Source: Hemileia vastatrix
Taxonomy: Eukaryota > Basidiomycota > Pucciniomycetes > Pucciniales > Zaghouaniaceae
Direction: 5' to 3'
Assembly: GCA_030280995.1 (NCBI GenBank)
Contig: JASXTE010000019.1
Coordinates: 7,427,501-7,491,500 of the forward strand
DNA length: 64,000 nucleotides
In this document: piece after piece, positions 46,340-58,562 of the stretch
How the letters are laid out: each line of letters starts with the position of its first letter
How positions within the stretch are numbered: position 1 is the first letter of the stretch
The notes under the pieces: generated by a model
The model's input: the letters and a program-made list of their open reading frames with translations, nothing else
The model's database searches: none
What the model was told of the DNA's origin: nothing
Made by a program: the position numbers and the translations under genes

Positions 46340-47336
46340 AGTTCATTTGAAATTTCTCTCTTCCGTGAACAACACAGCTGACAAAATATTCACCATTGAG
46401 CATGCAACACTCCAAAAACATTCCCAATTTCTTTTTGTGATTCTTCTTGTAGTTTGAAAATATATTGACTTTCTTCATCTTGGGTATGTGGAATAGTTTA
46501 AACAAGTGTAGAAAATGAATGATATATTCCACCTTTAAGGTAATACACATTTATATATATATAATTATTTATCTTAAAACACACCCCATCTTAATTACCA
46601 GCAAAGAATCTGAAAAAAATGTTAGTTTAATGGAGCACATTTATATTCTTAAGTGCACCAGGAGTTCCTAAAAATAAATTCTAAAATTTTAGGTTCTTGT
46701 TGGCTACAGTTTCAAGCACCATTGTTGGTGTTTCTTCTATTCCTTAAAATTGACCAGCCCAAGCTGCTGAGAAATTTTTCACACCAAGTTCATTCCATCT
46801 ATTGAAGCTGGACATCCAGTGAATCCACATTTTTCTTACTCTCCATATAATTTTTTTAAACAGGATTAGGTACTTGTAAATACTCCTTGCCATATAAGCT
46901 AATTATATCTTTGATGAAGAATTTTAGAGCTCTTGTCAAAGTAGTTTTTCCAATTACTCATCAGTGCTATCAGAAGATATCCCATACACAAGCTGGTGTT
47001 GAACCGCTGTCATTTTATGATGTGGTTTCAAACCAACTTGGCCACAACAATAATAAGTAAGTGTAAGATAATTAAATTATGATTAGAATGATTAAATATT
47101 TCAGAGGTTACGTTTTTCAATAACCAAAAGGGGTTGTGTTTCTGTAGGTCCTGAAAAATACTGTTGAATAGATCCATGCTCATCCTAAAAAATTCTCAAA
47201 CATGATATGGTTTTATGTACAGTTGTGGTTAAAGTGGTCACTCATTGATCATTGATGGCATTATTCACATTGTCAATTTTGAAGTTCTTTTTTTTTCTTG
47301 GTATAGTTGATTTTGAGTGTTGAATGAATTGGAAAT
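46340..47336. other. Unassigned AT-rich DNA between Gypsy-2 and transposon C
   Basis: No supported gene. The last 120 bp, joined across transposon C to 55933-56010, weakly resemble 11140-11330 of the MITE-like element (shared AATAAAT.CATCAAG.AAATT.AATGGCATG), so C may sit in a diverged copy of it. Confidence 0.4.
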
Positions 47337-47786
47337 AATAGGGGATATAAATGTTCAGGGATCTGGAATTAGGGATCAGGAATTTTTTTTCTTGGGATCA
47401 GAAATTATTAATTGAGGAATATTATTATCCACTAGCCCTGGGACAAGTGAATAAGGTATCTACAATAATGCATTATTCCACCTCTTATAACCCAATTTTT
47501 GTTCCTAATTCCTGATTCCAAACTCGTCACATCCATGATTGATTTGTAAGCAAGTCACATGAAATATAATTGTGGATGCCATTCTTATGTGTCTCATCAC
47601 TCTATGCTACTTAATTTGGGTGGCAAACACATAAAATTTTTTCTCATCCTTATGTGTCTCTTGACTCTATGATACTTCATTTTGGTGGCAAACACATAAC
47701 ATTTTTTTCTATCTACACACCCCACCTTCTCATTTGGTGGTGGATTCCCACTTCCCACTCATCACCTAAACCTTCTACCAACAATA

Positions 47787-49152
47787 ATGAAGCACCTCTC
47801 TACTAGGAAGCAACTTCACACAGCTATGAATGCTATCACTTTGGTTTTAGCCTCTGACTCTGATTCTGACTCTGGTTTGGAAGACACCTTAGCTTATATG
47901 TCTTTTATTTCCAAAAATCCTTACGTCATCCCAAGGGGGCCAGATCTTTATCATGATCCCAGATATAATCTTGCCTCAATTCTTACAATTCCTCATTTAA
48001 ACTTCTACTGACTCTTTTTTGAAACTTTCTCAACTCATCTCCAATCATCCTATCTTCCATAATGATTTCCATAACAAACAGCATAATCCTACCTTTCAAC
48101 TTGCTGTTGCACTATGGTGCTTTGGTTCAAATGGAAATGGTTCTTCTGTAAGACTTTTAGATAATCACTTTACCATAGGATATGGTACCATCATATTATA
48201 CACCAAGCGCTGCATTATGGCTATCTTTTCTCTCAAATCTCAAACACTTGCTTGAGAAACTCCACAACAGCAACTTGAATCCTCTAAAATAATGCAAGCC
48301 TAGGGTTTCCCTGGATGTGTAGGTTTTGTTGATGGTACAACAATACCTTTGAGGCAAAAGCCTGCTCATGATGGCAACCATTATTTTGATTGCAAAAAAA
48401 GTTTTCTTCAAAATTTTCTCTAATTTCACATCTTTCATAAACTAAATTTTTATCTTCTTTGTAGATGCTCTATTGCCATTCAACTTGTCTTTGAAGTCAA
48501 AAAAAATTTTATTGCTTTTCATAGTGGCTGCTCTATCTCATGTCATGACTCTTCCGACTTCCAAAGAATGAAGATTTCTCAAAATCCTGACCAATACTTT
48601 GACAAATCTTAGTACCTCCTTGAAGACTCAGCATATGCAAGTGGAAAGTACATTATACCTGCTTTCCATGGTGCAACTTTAGAAAATGACCCCAAAATCA
48701 CTTTTGATTATCACCTTGCCCAGTCAAGAGTATGGATTTAACATGCTATTGGTATTTTAAAGGGAAGATTTTCTAGTCTCTGGGAGCTCAAAATCCAATT
48801 TCAAAGAAAATTGAAGATCAAAACTGAAAATAATTGTATCATGACTTGCTTTATACTCCACAATATCCTAGCTGACTTAAAGGATGAGTGGAATGATCTT
48901 TATGAAGATGAGTATCCTGAACCTGTTCCAGCTCTCCCCTCCCTTGAATCACAAAATATTCTTTCCACTGGAATACACTCTGTCATTATGCCAATCACCC
49001 TCCAACACTTTGCAACACAACACTTTTATTTTTTTTCCATACTCTTCAAATTTTCAGCTTGTCTGCTTAATTCACTTGAGTTGGTGTTTTTTTTTTGCAT
49101 ATTCATTTTTTTCTATGAATTTATGGTGAATATCTCTTTTTTGGATGTCTGA
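47787..49152 (+). pseudogene. PIF/Harbinger-type transposase, copy C
   Basis: Collinear with copy B from MKHLSTRKQLHT. A small deletion shifts the frame near 48000. GFVDGTTIPL keeps the first Asp. The intron donor has changed (AAAG|TTTTCT instead of GTTTCT). The codon of the catalytic Glu is TAA at 48739-48741 (RVWI*HAIGILKGRF). The C-terminal part is open (MTCFILHNILADLKDEW). Extra stops are scattered through the middle. Confidence 0.78.
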
Positions 49153-49439
49153 TTTGTTTTCATTTACCAGCTCAACATGAAAGCACATATTTTCTGAAAT
49201 CACATAATTTTTCACTATTTATTTTTTTCATTCATCCCTCATATCCTTTCCTCCTCTCCTCAAGCATCCCTCAAAAAATTTGGTGTCACATATTTTATCA
49301 TCTCATCTCTCCAGGCAAGTCATTTTATTCATTTCTTTTGATTTTTTGTTTTCTAATTATAATTTTTTTTTTGTTTTTTTTTTCTGTTTTCTGTTTTTTT
49401 CAGTGGTTCTTTTTTGTGGTTTTCAAGGTTAAAATAACT

Positions 49440-50047
49440 CTTTTTTTTTCTTTCTCTCCCTTTTTTCTCTTTTTTTTACTCTCCATCATCCCCTCTTTAT
49501 CCCTCCTTAGCCTGGTCATTATCCCACCTTTCCCCCTCCTTAATATCCTGGTTCCCACCTTTCCCTTATCTTTGGCTCCCTCTCACCCCCCCTTTCCTTC
49601 CACCTTGGCTCCTTCAACCCCCCTACACCTGCTTCAAACCTCCCCTATAACCTCCTCAAATCCCCCTACATCTGCTTCAAACCCCCCCTATAACCCCCTC
49701 TTACCCCTCTCTGAATCCCCCCTTACCTGCTCCTGCCTATTTACTTGTTAAAAAACAATTGAGAACAATTGTTTGTTAATAAATTAATAGGGAGGAGGGG
49801 GTATAGGGGGTTTGGAGGGGGGTTTCAGGAGGGGTTTCAAAGAGGGTTGGGGGGCTCTGAAGTGTGTGTAGGTGGTGATTGAGGGGGGGATTCAAGGGGG
49901 TTACAGGAGGGAATCGATGCAGTTTTGGAGAGGGTTTTGGGTGGTATTTTTGAGTTGTTTGGTGAGGTTTTTTGGGAATTTTAGAGAGTTTTGGGGGGTA
50001 TTTTAGGTGTTTGTAGTGAGGGTTTGGGTGGTATTTTGGGGGGGTTT
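49440..50047. repeat. Pyrimidine-to-purine strand switch in transposon C
   Basis: C/T-rich to about 49745, then G-rich from 49785; same position relative to genes as in B. The G-rich half is cut at 50047 by the solo LTR. Confidence 0.75.
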
Positions 50048-51535
50048 TGTCAGGCTGATATCAAGTACAGAGACATGAACTAGCTTGAATTGTCAGTTTT
50101 CTAGAAGATTTTAATGGTCCTATATGAATACTTTAGTAAAAATCTAATAAGTATTAAAATATAACTCAATATAAGGGTCTCAGTAATTTTAATCACACTA
50201 ATTATAAATGGGTCACAATCTTATAGTTGGTAGATATATAGATGTAATAATTCAGATACTATTCAAAGAATTTATAAGTGCTATTGATATTTATTGTAAT
50301 TTTTTTGGTTATATATTTGATTGTAATGATAAATAATGTAGAAAACAAGACCAAAAACCCCCTTCTTTTATACACAATAACCTCCCCAACGACCCCTTGA
50401 TTTACCAGCTCAACACATGGTTAATATCACCTCATTCCAACTAATAAACATGTCTAAAAAAATAAAGAGTGACCATTAACATAATTAGAATGATATCACC
50501 TGCCAAATTATGTAGTAATATGGATAATCCATCAAAAATAAAGAATAAGCAAAAAAGAGAGTATATGCATGTAATACATTAAAATGAAAGACTAAAAAGG
50601 GAAAATTAAGACTAATTATTACTCAATATCAAGGGGGATGAACAGTAGAAATGATGAGGCTAATAATGACATTAAAATATGTGAAATCCCCATTCAAAAA
50701 TAAGCAAAATTGACTGAGAAACACTTAAAAACTCAAAAAAGGGCATTTGATGTGGGTTAACTACATGCAGTCCTTGGAAGGCGCTTGCATAGGTAAATCC
50801 TTGACTAACTTTGGCCAATTTAAGTGTGGTAGTGAATTAATGTGCCAAGCTTGAGTTTATTAATGAAGTTAGTGCATATGATAAGGGTCAATGCATTTAT
50901 AATTAAACTAGGACACTAAAAAAGCTACTGTTGCCTATTTTAGTGTGTCTTCCCACAGTGGGAATAGAAGGTGGGGTAATTATAGTGTTAAAAAGCTAAC
51001 TTTGGTAAAAATGAAGCTATTCACATGGGAAAAATGCAGGCAGTATGTGGCCAGTACACAGAAGCTATTTCTGGCATAAAAACACCAAAATTGAAAATTT
51101 TATTTTTATGCATTTGAGTAGCTAAATAAATAGTTCTAATTAAGACAAATTGATCTGTAAAAGCGCATTTTAAATATTATTAAATTTATAGCGCATATAC
51201 TCAACTATTAAGTGATTTAAAGCGCATTTATTGATTATTACATAGAACAATGAAAACAACAGCTTCAAGTCTACTTAAAAACTATGTAGCCTTATATTTA
51301 TGGTTCTTAATATTACCCTAAAATATTCCAACTTAATATCAAGTATATAAGAGTTATAAAAGCTGGGTATATGAATGTATATAAGGTGTTATAATAGAAT
51401 ATATTGTATTTTATCATAATTTTTACTTTTGTATACAACTTGTGTACTTAAATTTATGGTTCTCATGTATATTCCATGTGTTTAGAATAGCTTATAAGTA
51501 CTTTTTAATCAGTTCTGGGGATATCCAGGCTGACA
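50048..51535 (-). repeat. Solo LTR X, copy 2 (1488 bp)
   Basis: TGTCAGGCTG to CAGGCTGACA, flanked by GGTTT at 50043-50047 and 51536-51540. Aligns along its length with 27245-28744. Younger than transposon C. Confidence 0.92.
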
Positions 51536-51879
51536 GGTTTGGAGGGAGTTTGGAATGGGCTTTGGAAAATTTTTTCAAGGGGAGAAAGGGGACTAAAAGG
51601 GAGTAATGAAAAAATAATAGAAAATTTTTACAGGGACCTATGAGGGTGCAATTAAAAAATTGAAAGAAAAGTATTATTTATATTTAATTTTTTTTTTATT
51701 TTTTTTCAGAATTAACCAAAAATACTTGTCAACTTGAATTAAAGTAATAATAATTCTTATTCATTATTTGATGAAAGTCTTCATGGTTATTTGATTTAAA
51801 TTTTGTGAGTTTTTAATTTATTTATTTTTTAAAATTTGTCTTTTTTTTGACCAGTAAAAATTTTTTCAGAAAAAAAAAA

Positions 51880-52463
51880 GACTTTTTATTCTGATTCAAG
51901 CCTCAAGCCTCTATCTTCATCATCTTCTTTGATTTCAACTTCATTTCAATCATCAAAAAAAAAAATTCAGAAAAATTGTCAAAAAAGGAAAATTTGTTGA
52001 AAAAAAATGTCTATTTCTTCTGATTCAAGCCTTATACATCTATTTTCATCTTTATCTTCTTTATCATTATATTTTATTTCAACTTCATTTCAATCATAAA
52101 AAAAATTCAGAAAAATTGTCAAAAAATGAAAATTCATTGAAAAAAATTTCAGAAAAAAAAATTTCTATTTCTTCTGATTCAAGCCTTATACATCTATATT
52201 CTTCTTTATATTATTTATCATATTCTTTGATTTCAACTTCATTTAAATCATCAAAAAAAAACTCAGAACAATTGTCAAAAAAGGAAATTTTGTTGAAAAA
52301 AATTTCAGAAAATAAAATGTTTATTTCTTCTGATTCAAGCCTTATATATCTATCTTCATCTTTATCTTTTTTATCATCTTCAATTTCAACTTCTTTTCAA
52401 TCTTCTTCAAAGCCTTTAACAATAAAAAATGATTATCAATCTTATCAATGTAAAGATATTTAA
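51880..52463 (+). repeat. Tandem repeats coding a Ser-rich N-terminus of TET copy C
   Basis: GATTCAAGCC recurs at 51893, 52022, 52176 and 52332 in units of about 129-156 bp. In 52116-52463 two units are open and read ISSDSSLI..LSSSLSFLSSS with Lys-rich spacers (LLKKISENK). B has a single short unit (32626-32712). Confidence 0.75.
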
Positions 52464-52477
52464 AAAAGAAAATTCAC

Positions 52478-53513
52478 TTGGATCTTCTATTTGGCCATAT
52501 ATCAAACATCAAGTATTTCAAAACTAAATTTAATAAAAAAGATAAATATCCCAGGAAGTTACCAGAAGATATCAAATATCTAACCAAATTAGGAGGTGAT
52601 GAAGTTAAGGTAGTAATCAGTAATATTTTTAAACCTCAAATTATTTATGAAAATCATTCATTTGATGGAGTAAAAGATGAAGCCTTAAATCAACTATCTG
52701 ATCTCATCTCTATACTATATCAAATGACTTTGGTTTGATTACCAATTAAAGTAAGAATTTGTTGGGTGGTATCATGATTTTTTTTGGATTAAAACCAAGA
52801 TTTATTAAATGTTATTCTCTTGGTAATTCAAATAATTTTTTTGGTTTCATTCTTAATATTCTTTACTCAATTTAATTCTATAGGCATCTATTTGTTACTT
52901 ATAAATTTATCTAAAGTGAAAAAATATAATGATTTTTGATTATGGGACTCCTTACCTTCCTTTAATTCTTTTCTGGCTCTTTGACTCAAAAAACTCTGTT
53001 ACAATGCCTTTTAATCCAATCATGAACATGAAACCAGAGTTGGGATTCCATATTAGTGTGACTCCAAGTGGTAAGAGATTAGCAGTGATTATCTATTATT
53101 CTCTAATGTTATAATTACTCATTCTGGTTTTCATAACAAGATTCATACCAATAAGAATGATGCCAATTATTTTACTTTGGCGATTTTCTCTTATACTAAT
53201 CTGATAACTGGCCAACTAATAACATCTCCAGCTAAAATCAAAGGACATGGCTTATTTTTTTCAAGACCATCAGTTCATGATTGATTTTGGTTTGCGAAAT
53301 TGAATGATCAAAAAAATCTGGAACTCTTCTAAGGATAATCATCAAACAACAAAAGCTCCCCCTAGTTTGGAATCTTGTCACGACTTTACTCATTTTGGCT
53401 ACTCCTTCCAAATTAGTCAAAAACTGAGCCAACAAATCAACAAGGTAAAAAAAGAAGGTAAAAGTTATAAACTTAATAAAATTTTAAGTAGATCTAATAA
53501 TTATGGGGATTAG
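52478..53513 (+). pseudogene. TET/JBP-like 2OG-Fe(II) oxygenase, copy C
   Basis: First-exon part 52478-52738 is open (YPRKLPEDIKYLTKLGGDE) and collinear with B. The catalytic exon follows a degraded intron and has about ten stops or frame changes. The HxD Fe-binding motif reads HNKIHTNKND, so Asp is Asn. Distal parts (DNHQTTKAPPSLESC and DFTHFGYSFQIS) are still readable in the frame 53304-53513. Confidence 0.75.
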
Positions 53514-54269
53514 TAAAGTCATCAAATATTTTTTATTCCTTCATAAATTTTTAATAATTAAATCTGATGTTTCAATTTACTAAACTAAAGTAATGGGCCA
53601 ACAACCTTCTGTTGTATAAAAGGTAATAATGATAGCATTAATCTGTTTCATGAATTTCATCTCACCTATACCTGTGGAAAGTTCCAAACTTAGTTTCTAG
53701 ACTTGATCCGCATTTTGGCTTGAGGAAGTGTCATTACTTTAAAACTAGTAAAATTTAGATATCTTATTTATTTATTTTTTAATTTATGGAATTATATTAA
53801 ATTTTGGTGATTTTAACCACCTAATTCAATAAAATTCAGGGGAGGTTATTGCCAAATTTTCAAATCTGACATGTGAAATTGATGACTTAGAAAATTTTTG
53901 GTGATACTCACCCCTTGCTTCAATAAAATGCAGGGAAGGGTATTTACAAATTTTTAAAAAAGATATAGAGTTTTGTTGACTTAGATGTATTTAGAAAAGT
54001 AAATTTATAGATTTGAATGTTAAGAAGAAAAAATGTACGAGTTATTTAAATTTTTTCAAAAAAAAATCATCTAGAATCAAGACCTTTAAAAAGTCAGCAC
54101 ATATGAAATTATCACCAAAAAGAAATAAAACAAAATTAATTTAAACAAACAAATAATCTAAACTTTTTCAATAAAATGTTTCAAATCTCAGTGAGGAGTG
54201 TGTGCTAAGGATTGATTATTAGCTTTAATGCATTCTATCAAGAAAAATTTGTAAATGAAGTAAAAAAAA

Positions 54270-55626
54270 CTAGTTATCAAGCATTTTCATTAAGCGTTCA
54301 ATTTCTTCAATAGATGTATTTGCTTTAACACATTCTCTCAAGAAATCTTTCTTTTTTTAGCCACTTTCAAGTTGATACTTGAGTTTCATTTGATCCAATT
54401 GAAAATTTTACTCAAAATCCTTCTCCTCTTTATTTATCTCAAATTTCTTCTCCTCCAAGTCATGTGCCCTCTCATCCCTTTTTAAATAAAGCTCAAATTT
54501 CTTCTCCTCCAAGTCTTGTACCCTCTCATCCCTCTGTAAAGAAAGCTAAAATTTCTTCTCCTCCAAATCTTGTGCCCTATCATCTCTTTGTAAAGAGAGC
54601 TCTTATTGTTTCTTTTGAAATTTGAGAGTATCTCTTGAAGCTTCAACTTTACCTAGAGTAAAAATGAATGTTAACAAAAGAAAAGAAAAGCTCACTTAAT
54701 TATTAAGATGTATGCTATCACTTACCAGATTCATGTTTCTCCAGAAAATCATCAATGGAAGAAAAAGGGGTTTAGGAAGAAATATCTCTGCTTTACTTTA
54801 TTTGACTGTTGAAATTCAAAGTATTTGATGGTCTATTCTTTTTTTGGAGGTAAAATTTTCCTCTTCATCATTGATGCTAGCTTCAGACTCACTTGCTTGA
54901 GGATCCTGGGTTTGTTCATTAGCCTTTTTAGAAATAAAAAAAATAAAACAACTTGACAAGAAATAAAAGCTTACTGGAGTGGGATCACGTTGGTTTATAT
55001 CACCATAAGGAACTATTTGAAATATATCTAGATTCTTTGAATTTAGAACAGGGGAGGGTGAGTGGAGGAAGAGGATGGTAAAATATTTGTTTCAACATGG
55101 TTTTTGGAGATAGAATCTTCACCATCCAACATTTTTTCAGGATTAACTTCCACTTGCTTTCCAAAAATACCATCCATCTTTTTAAAGTAAGGACATAAAG
55201 AATCAAGTTTATTGTCTATAGGATTGATGCCCTTACTGACATCAAGGTCAGTGATACCCAAACCAGTGGAAGAAGAAAGAGTCTTAGCCTTCTTGTATTT
55301 AACCTGATAGTTCTTGAAGCATTCAGAAATCTGTTTAGGAAAAAGATCAATCCTTCCCTTTGTCTTATTTTGTAATTCATTGGCCATTAGAAGATAGCCA
55401 TTAACTTTTGATGCAGGGGGACGTCCTACTTTTGTTGCATTCTCAGTACCAAAATAAGAATCATAATATGTTTTTATTTTCAGCCAGTTGATAAGTATGA
55501 GATGTTCATCTTTTTTTAGTGTAACAGTCTTTGATCTCTCAGCTGATCAGGGGAAAGAGGGAGTAGTGGTATTTGAAGAACAACTGGGGGAGGCTGCCTT
55601 TGAGAAGATCTATGATGACAGGGCAT
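54270..55626 (-). pseudogene. Myb/SANT-like DNA-binding protein, copy C
   Basis: Minus strand, start near 55626 (MPCHHRSSQRQ). 55043-55387 is the best preserved stretch (MANELQNKTKGRIDLFPKQI, then YFKKMDGIFGKQVE), which is interrupted in B. C-terminal 54-bp repeats (54473, 54527, 54581) encode the same coiled coil, ending EIERLMKMLDN and TAG 54270-54272. The SANT segment itself is broken by frame changes and stops. Confidence 0.7.
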
Positions 55627-55932
55627 GTTGAGATATTTGAAGATGAAAAGGAGAAGAAATAAATAGATGAGATGGGGAGGGCTTTGAACAGAAATGAATA
55701 GACAGGATGGGAGTGCGCAGCAAGTAAGGAGGCTGGCACATCCAGAAAGTTGTCCAAGATGTGGTTATGAAAAATTTAGGATAAAAATTTCAGATAGAGG
55801 TGAAAATTGGCACATAAAAGGTCTAATAACCCAATTATTAGAAAAAAATAATTGTGGAAGATAATTGGGGTATAATGATTTTTATCTGCAATTAATTTTA
55901 TTGCAGATAAGTCAACATTGATACACCCTAAT

Positions 55933-57408
55933 ATAGTCATCTATCTCCACTTTAATAAATTCATCAAGTAAATTGAATGGCATGTGAGAAAAAAAATTGC
56001 TGAGTTTAGAAAATGATTTCCAAATTCCCAGGGTTGAATATTAACTAAATGCAGAAAATAGTAGAAAATACCTCATAGGACAGTTGAATGTGGTGATTCA
56101 TTATGAAATGACCAAGTAATATTAAATTTTATACTTATTTTCTACTAAAATTGGGGTATATGCCCTTATAACATATGCATGTGTGTATTTACAGTACCTT
56201 GAAAAATGTTCTTCGAAATTTTTATACATACAGCTAGCTCACCTTTCTTTCTCACAACCACAATCATCTTGATGAAACCCATTTTGGTCTAAGTAACACC
56301 ACTGAGTGAAAAACATGAAATTCAACAACTATCAAAATACACATAGAAAGTTTTCTAATCAAGAAACCTATCATAGGGTGTCAAATTTAATCTTATGAGA
56401 CATGCCAAAATGCTGCTAAACCCACAAAAAAAAGTTCCATATGGTGAGCCCCTTCCATTTAACTCAGAATTTTTTTTTCATCATCAATTTTAGTAATTTA
56501 ACTCTTTTTTTTTGCGATTACATTCTTTTTTTCTCTGGCTATTTATTCATAATAGCTCTATATCTCTCTGATCCTTATTTCTTCATCCAGAAACTGGAGG
56601 TCTGTCAAATTTTAAAAATGCAAAAAAAAAACTGAAAATTTTATCTATTTATTTTATATTATGAATCCAAAAGTTTCCCTTGACCATGTAAAAAAATTGA
56701 ATTAAATTGAATTAGTTTTGTGGGAGGTTTACAAAAAAAAAGGTTGATGAGGATATATTGACAGGCACTTTACTATGTGGATGAGCAAAAAAGTATTTCA
56801 TTATAAGCAAGTTGATTTTCCTAGACATCTTTATTCATATTAGGAAGTATAAAAGTAAAAAAGATTCCATTTATAAAATCAAATATCTTTACACAAGTAT
56901 ATGAATATGGCTACAAGATAAACATTAAATATTATAAAAAAATATAAAAAATTGGAGCTCTTTGGTTTGACCTATGTCGTATATAAATAAATGATCATGG
57001 CATTTTTGTTAATGGGGAAGGAGGAGATGGAAGTGCTGTTTTTATAATGAAAATTTTTAATTATGATATCTTTTAAGATAATGATAAAAAATTAAAATTA
57101 AAAATAAATAACTGATCTTGAAAGTTTGATATGAGTAGATAAATCACTAGTAAATAGACAACAGAAAAATAAATGTGGACAACTGATAAAAAATGTAAAT
57201 TTCTTACCTTTGTTTCTATTTACATGATATGTGTTTGTTTCTCCATTTAATTATTTGTTTAAATTTTTGAATATATATATAAAAGAGGAAGAACAGGAAC
57301 AGGACAGTGAAAAATGAAATAGAGATTATTTTGTTAGTAATACAGCATGTACATATATATGAGTTTATGGTAAGTAGCTTCATTATCAAATTCAATAAAA
57401 TCCCTTCT
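55933..57408. other. AT-rich DNA, no gene recognised
   Basis: Only short, non-conserved reading frames and homopolymers; the first part may be MITE-derived (see 46340-47336). Confidence 0.4.
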
Positions 57409-57709
57409 AATTAGGATCTAGGTTAAGAGGTGAGGAGGATGAGCACCTTAGGTGCTATGCATTGTAAGAGGCAGAAGGGAGGGGTATTGAATAAGGTGGT
57501 TTTATAGGGCAAGTGCTGTTGGGTGTTACTCAATAGAAAAATTATTTATTAATCCAGTTACTTCTTAGTTTCCTGTAGTTGTAATCCTCATTCTTGGAAG
57601 CACCAACATAGTCAGTCTTAGTTAATTTTAACTTCTGTCTTCAGTAAATTAAGTCCTGTATTAGGCTAGTGTTAGTGCTAGTAGTAGTCTAGCCTCTTAG
57701 GCCTTAACA
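57409..57709 (+). repeat. Diverged Gypsy-3-family LTR (solo)
   Basis: Aligns with the Gypsy-3 LTRs throughout: GGTGCTATGCATTGTAA, AATCCAGTTACTTCTTAG, ending CTTAACA. About 301 bp. More diverged than the two LTRs of Gypsy-3 are from each other. Confidence 0.8.
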
Positions 57710-57761
57710 CTTATTTAATGAAAGGATAATATATTTCTTTTTTAACCAGTAATTTTTTATC

Positions 57762-58080
57762 TATCAATATGTATTTATTTTCCCAACCCTCTATCACTTG
57801 TATTCTCAACAGAATTCTGGCCAATAATAATAATAATATATTCAAATAAAAAGCACAGATGACATAAAACATAAAATAAAACACATGACATTTCATATAC
57901 AATTCAACTGAGAGATGAATTTTTTTTCACAAACATATATACACATACATTCACACATGCATGCAGAATTTAATAAATAAACAGAAAAAAAATTGAGTGA
58001 GAGAAAGAGCAAAAAATATAAAAGAACTGATAATAAGAATGGGTTATGACTAATCTAGAAAGTGAATAAAGGGGGTTTGG
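57762..58080. repeat. Duplicated flank, copy 1
   Basis: Matches 63694-64000 (GAATTCTGG.CAATAATAA, AAAAAGCACAGATGACATAAA, TGAGTGAGAGAAAGAGCAAA). Each copy follows an LTR of the same family. Confidence 0.85.
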
Positions 58081-58244
58081 AGGAGAGGGGGGAGAGAGAG
58101 AGAATATAGCATTTGTTGAAGAACATTCAATGAAAATTAAATTATATTCATATAATTTTTGTGACAGGAAAATTGAAACAAAAAAAAATTAAAATTAAAA
58201 AAATAAAAAAATCTGATACCATTAAACCAGAAAAGTTAGATTGC

Positions 58245-58542
58245 TGTTGGGATTTGGGTTGATAGGTGAAGAGGTGAAGTGCTATGAGTGCTATGAATTG
58301 TAATAGGAAGGAGAGAGGTAAATTTCATAAGGGGGTATTATGGGGAAAACACTGTGGGGTTTTCTTCATTAGACAACTTATTTAGTAATCCAGTTACTTC
58401 TTAATTTCCCATAATTGTAGCTCTCACTGTTGGAAGCCCCAACATAGTCAGTCTAGTTAGTCTCACTTCTGTATCAGAATAGTCAGTCCAGAATCAGTCT
58501 AGTTTTAGTGCTAGTAGTAGTCTGCCTTCTTAGGTCTTAACA
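58245..58542 (+). repeat. Gypsy-3 5' LTR
   Basis: 298 bp, TGTTGGGATTTG to TCTTAACA. Confidence 0.9.
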
Positions 58543-58562
58543 TTTTTTCTGATCTATAACCA

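Larger units (their letters stand above)
47340..55929. mobile_element. Transposon C: three-gene Harbinger-like element with TET/JBP cargo, carrying a solo LTR
   Basis: Left end AGGGGATATAAATGTTCA; right end inverted AGGGTGTATCAATGTT. AAT is duplicated at 47337-47339 and 55930-55932. 8590 bp, of which 1493 bp are a solo LTR and its target copy. Gene order and strands are the same as in B, and more degraded. Confidence 0.92.

Noticed and set aside
46317..46550. 77-codon minus-strand frame
   Set aside because: It crosses the right boundary of the Gypsy-2 LTR and shows no domain, so it is a chance frame.
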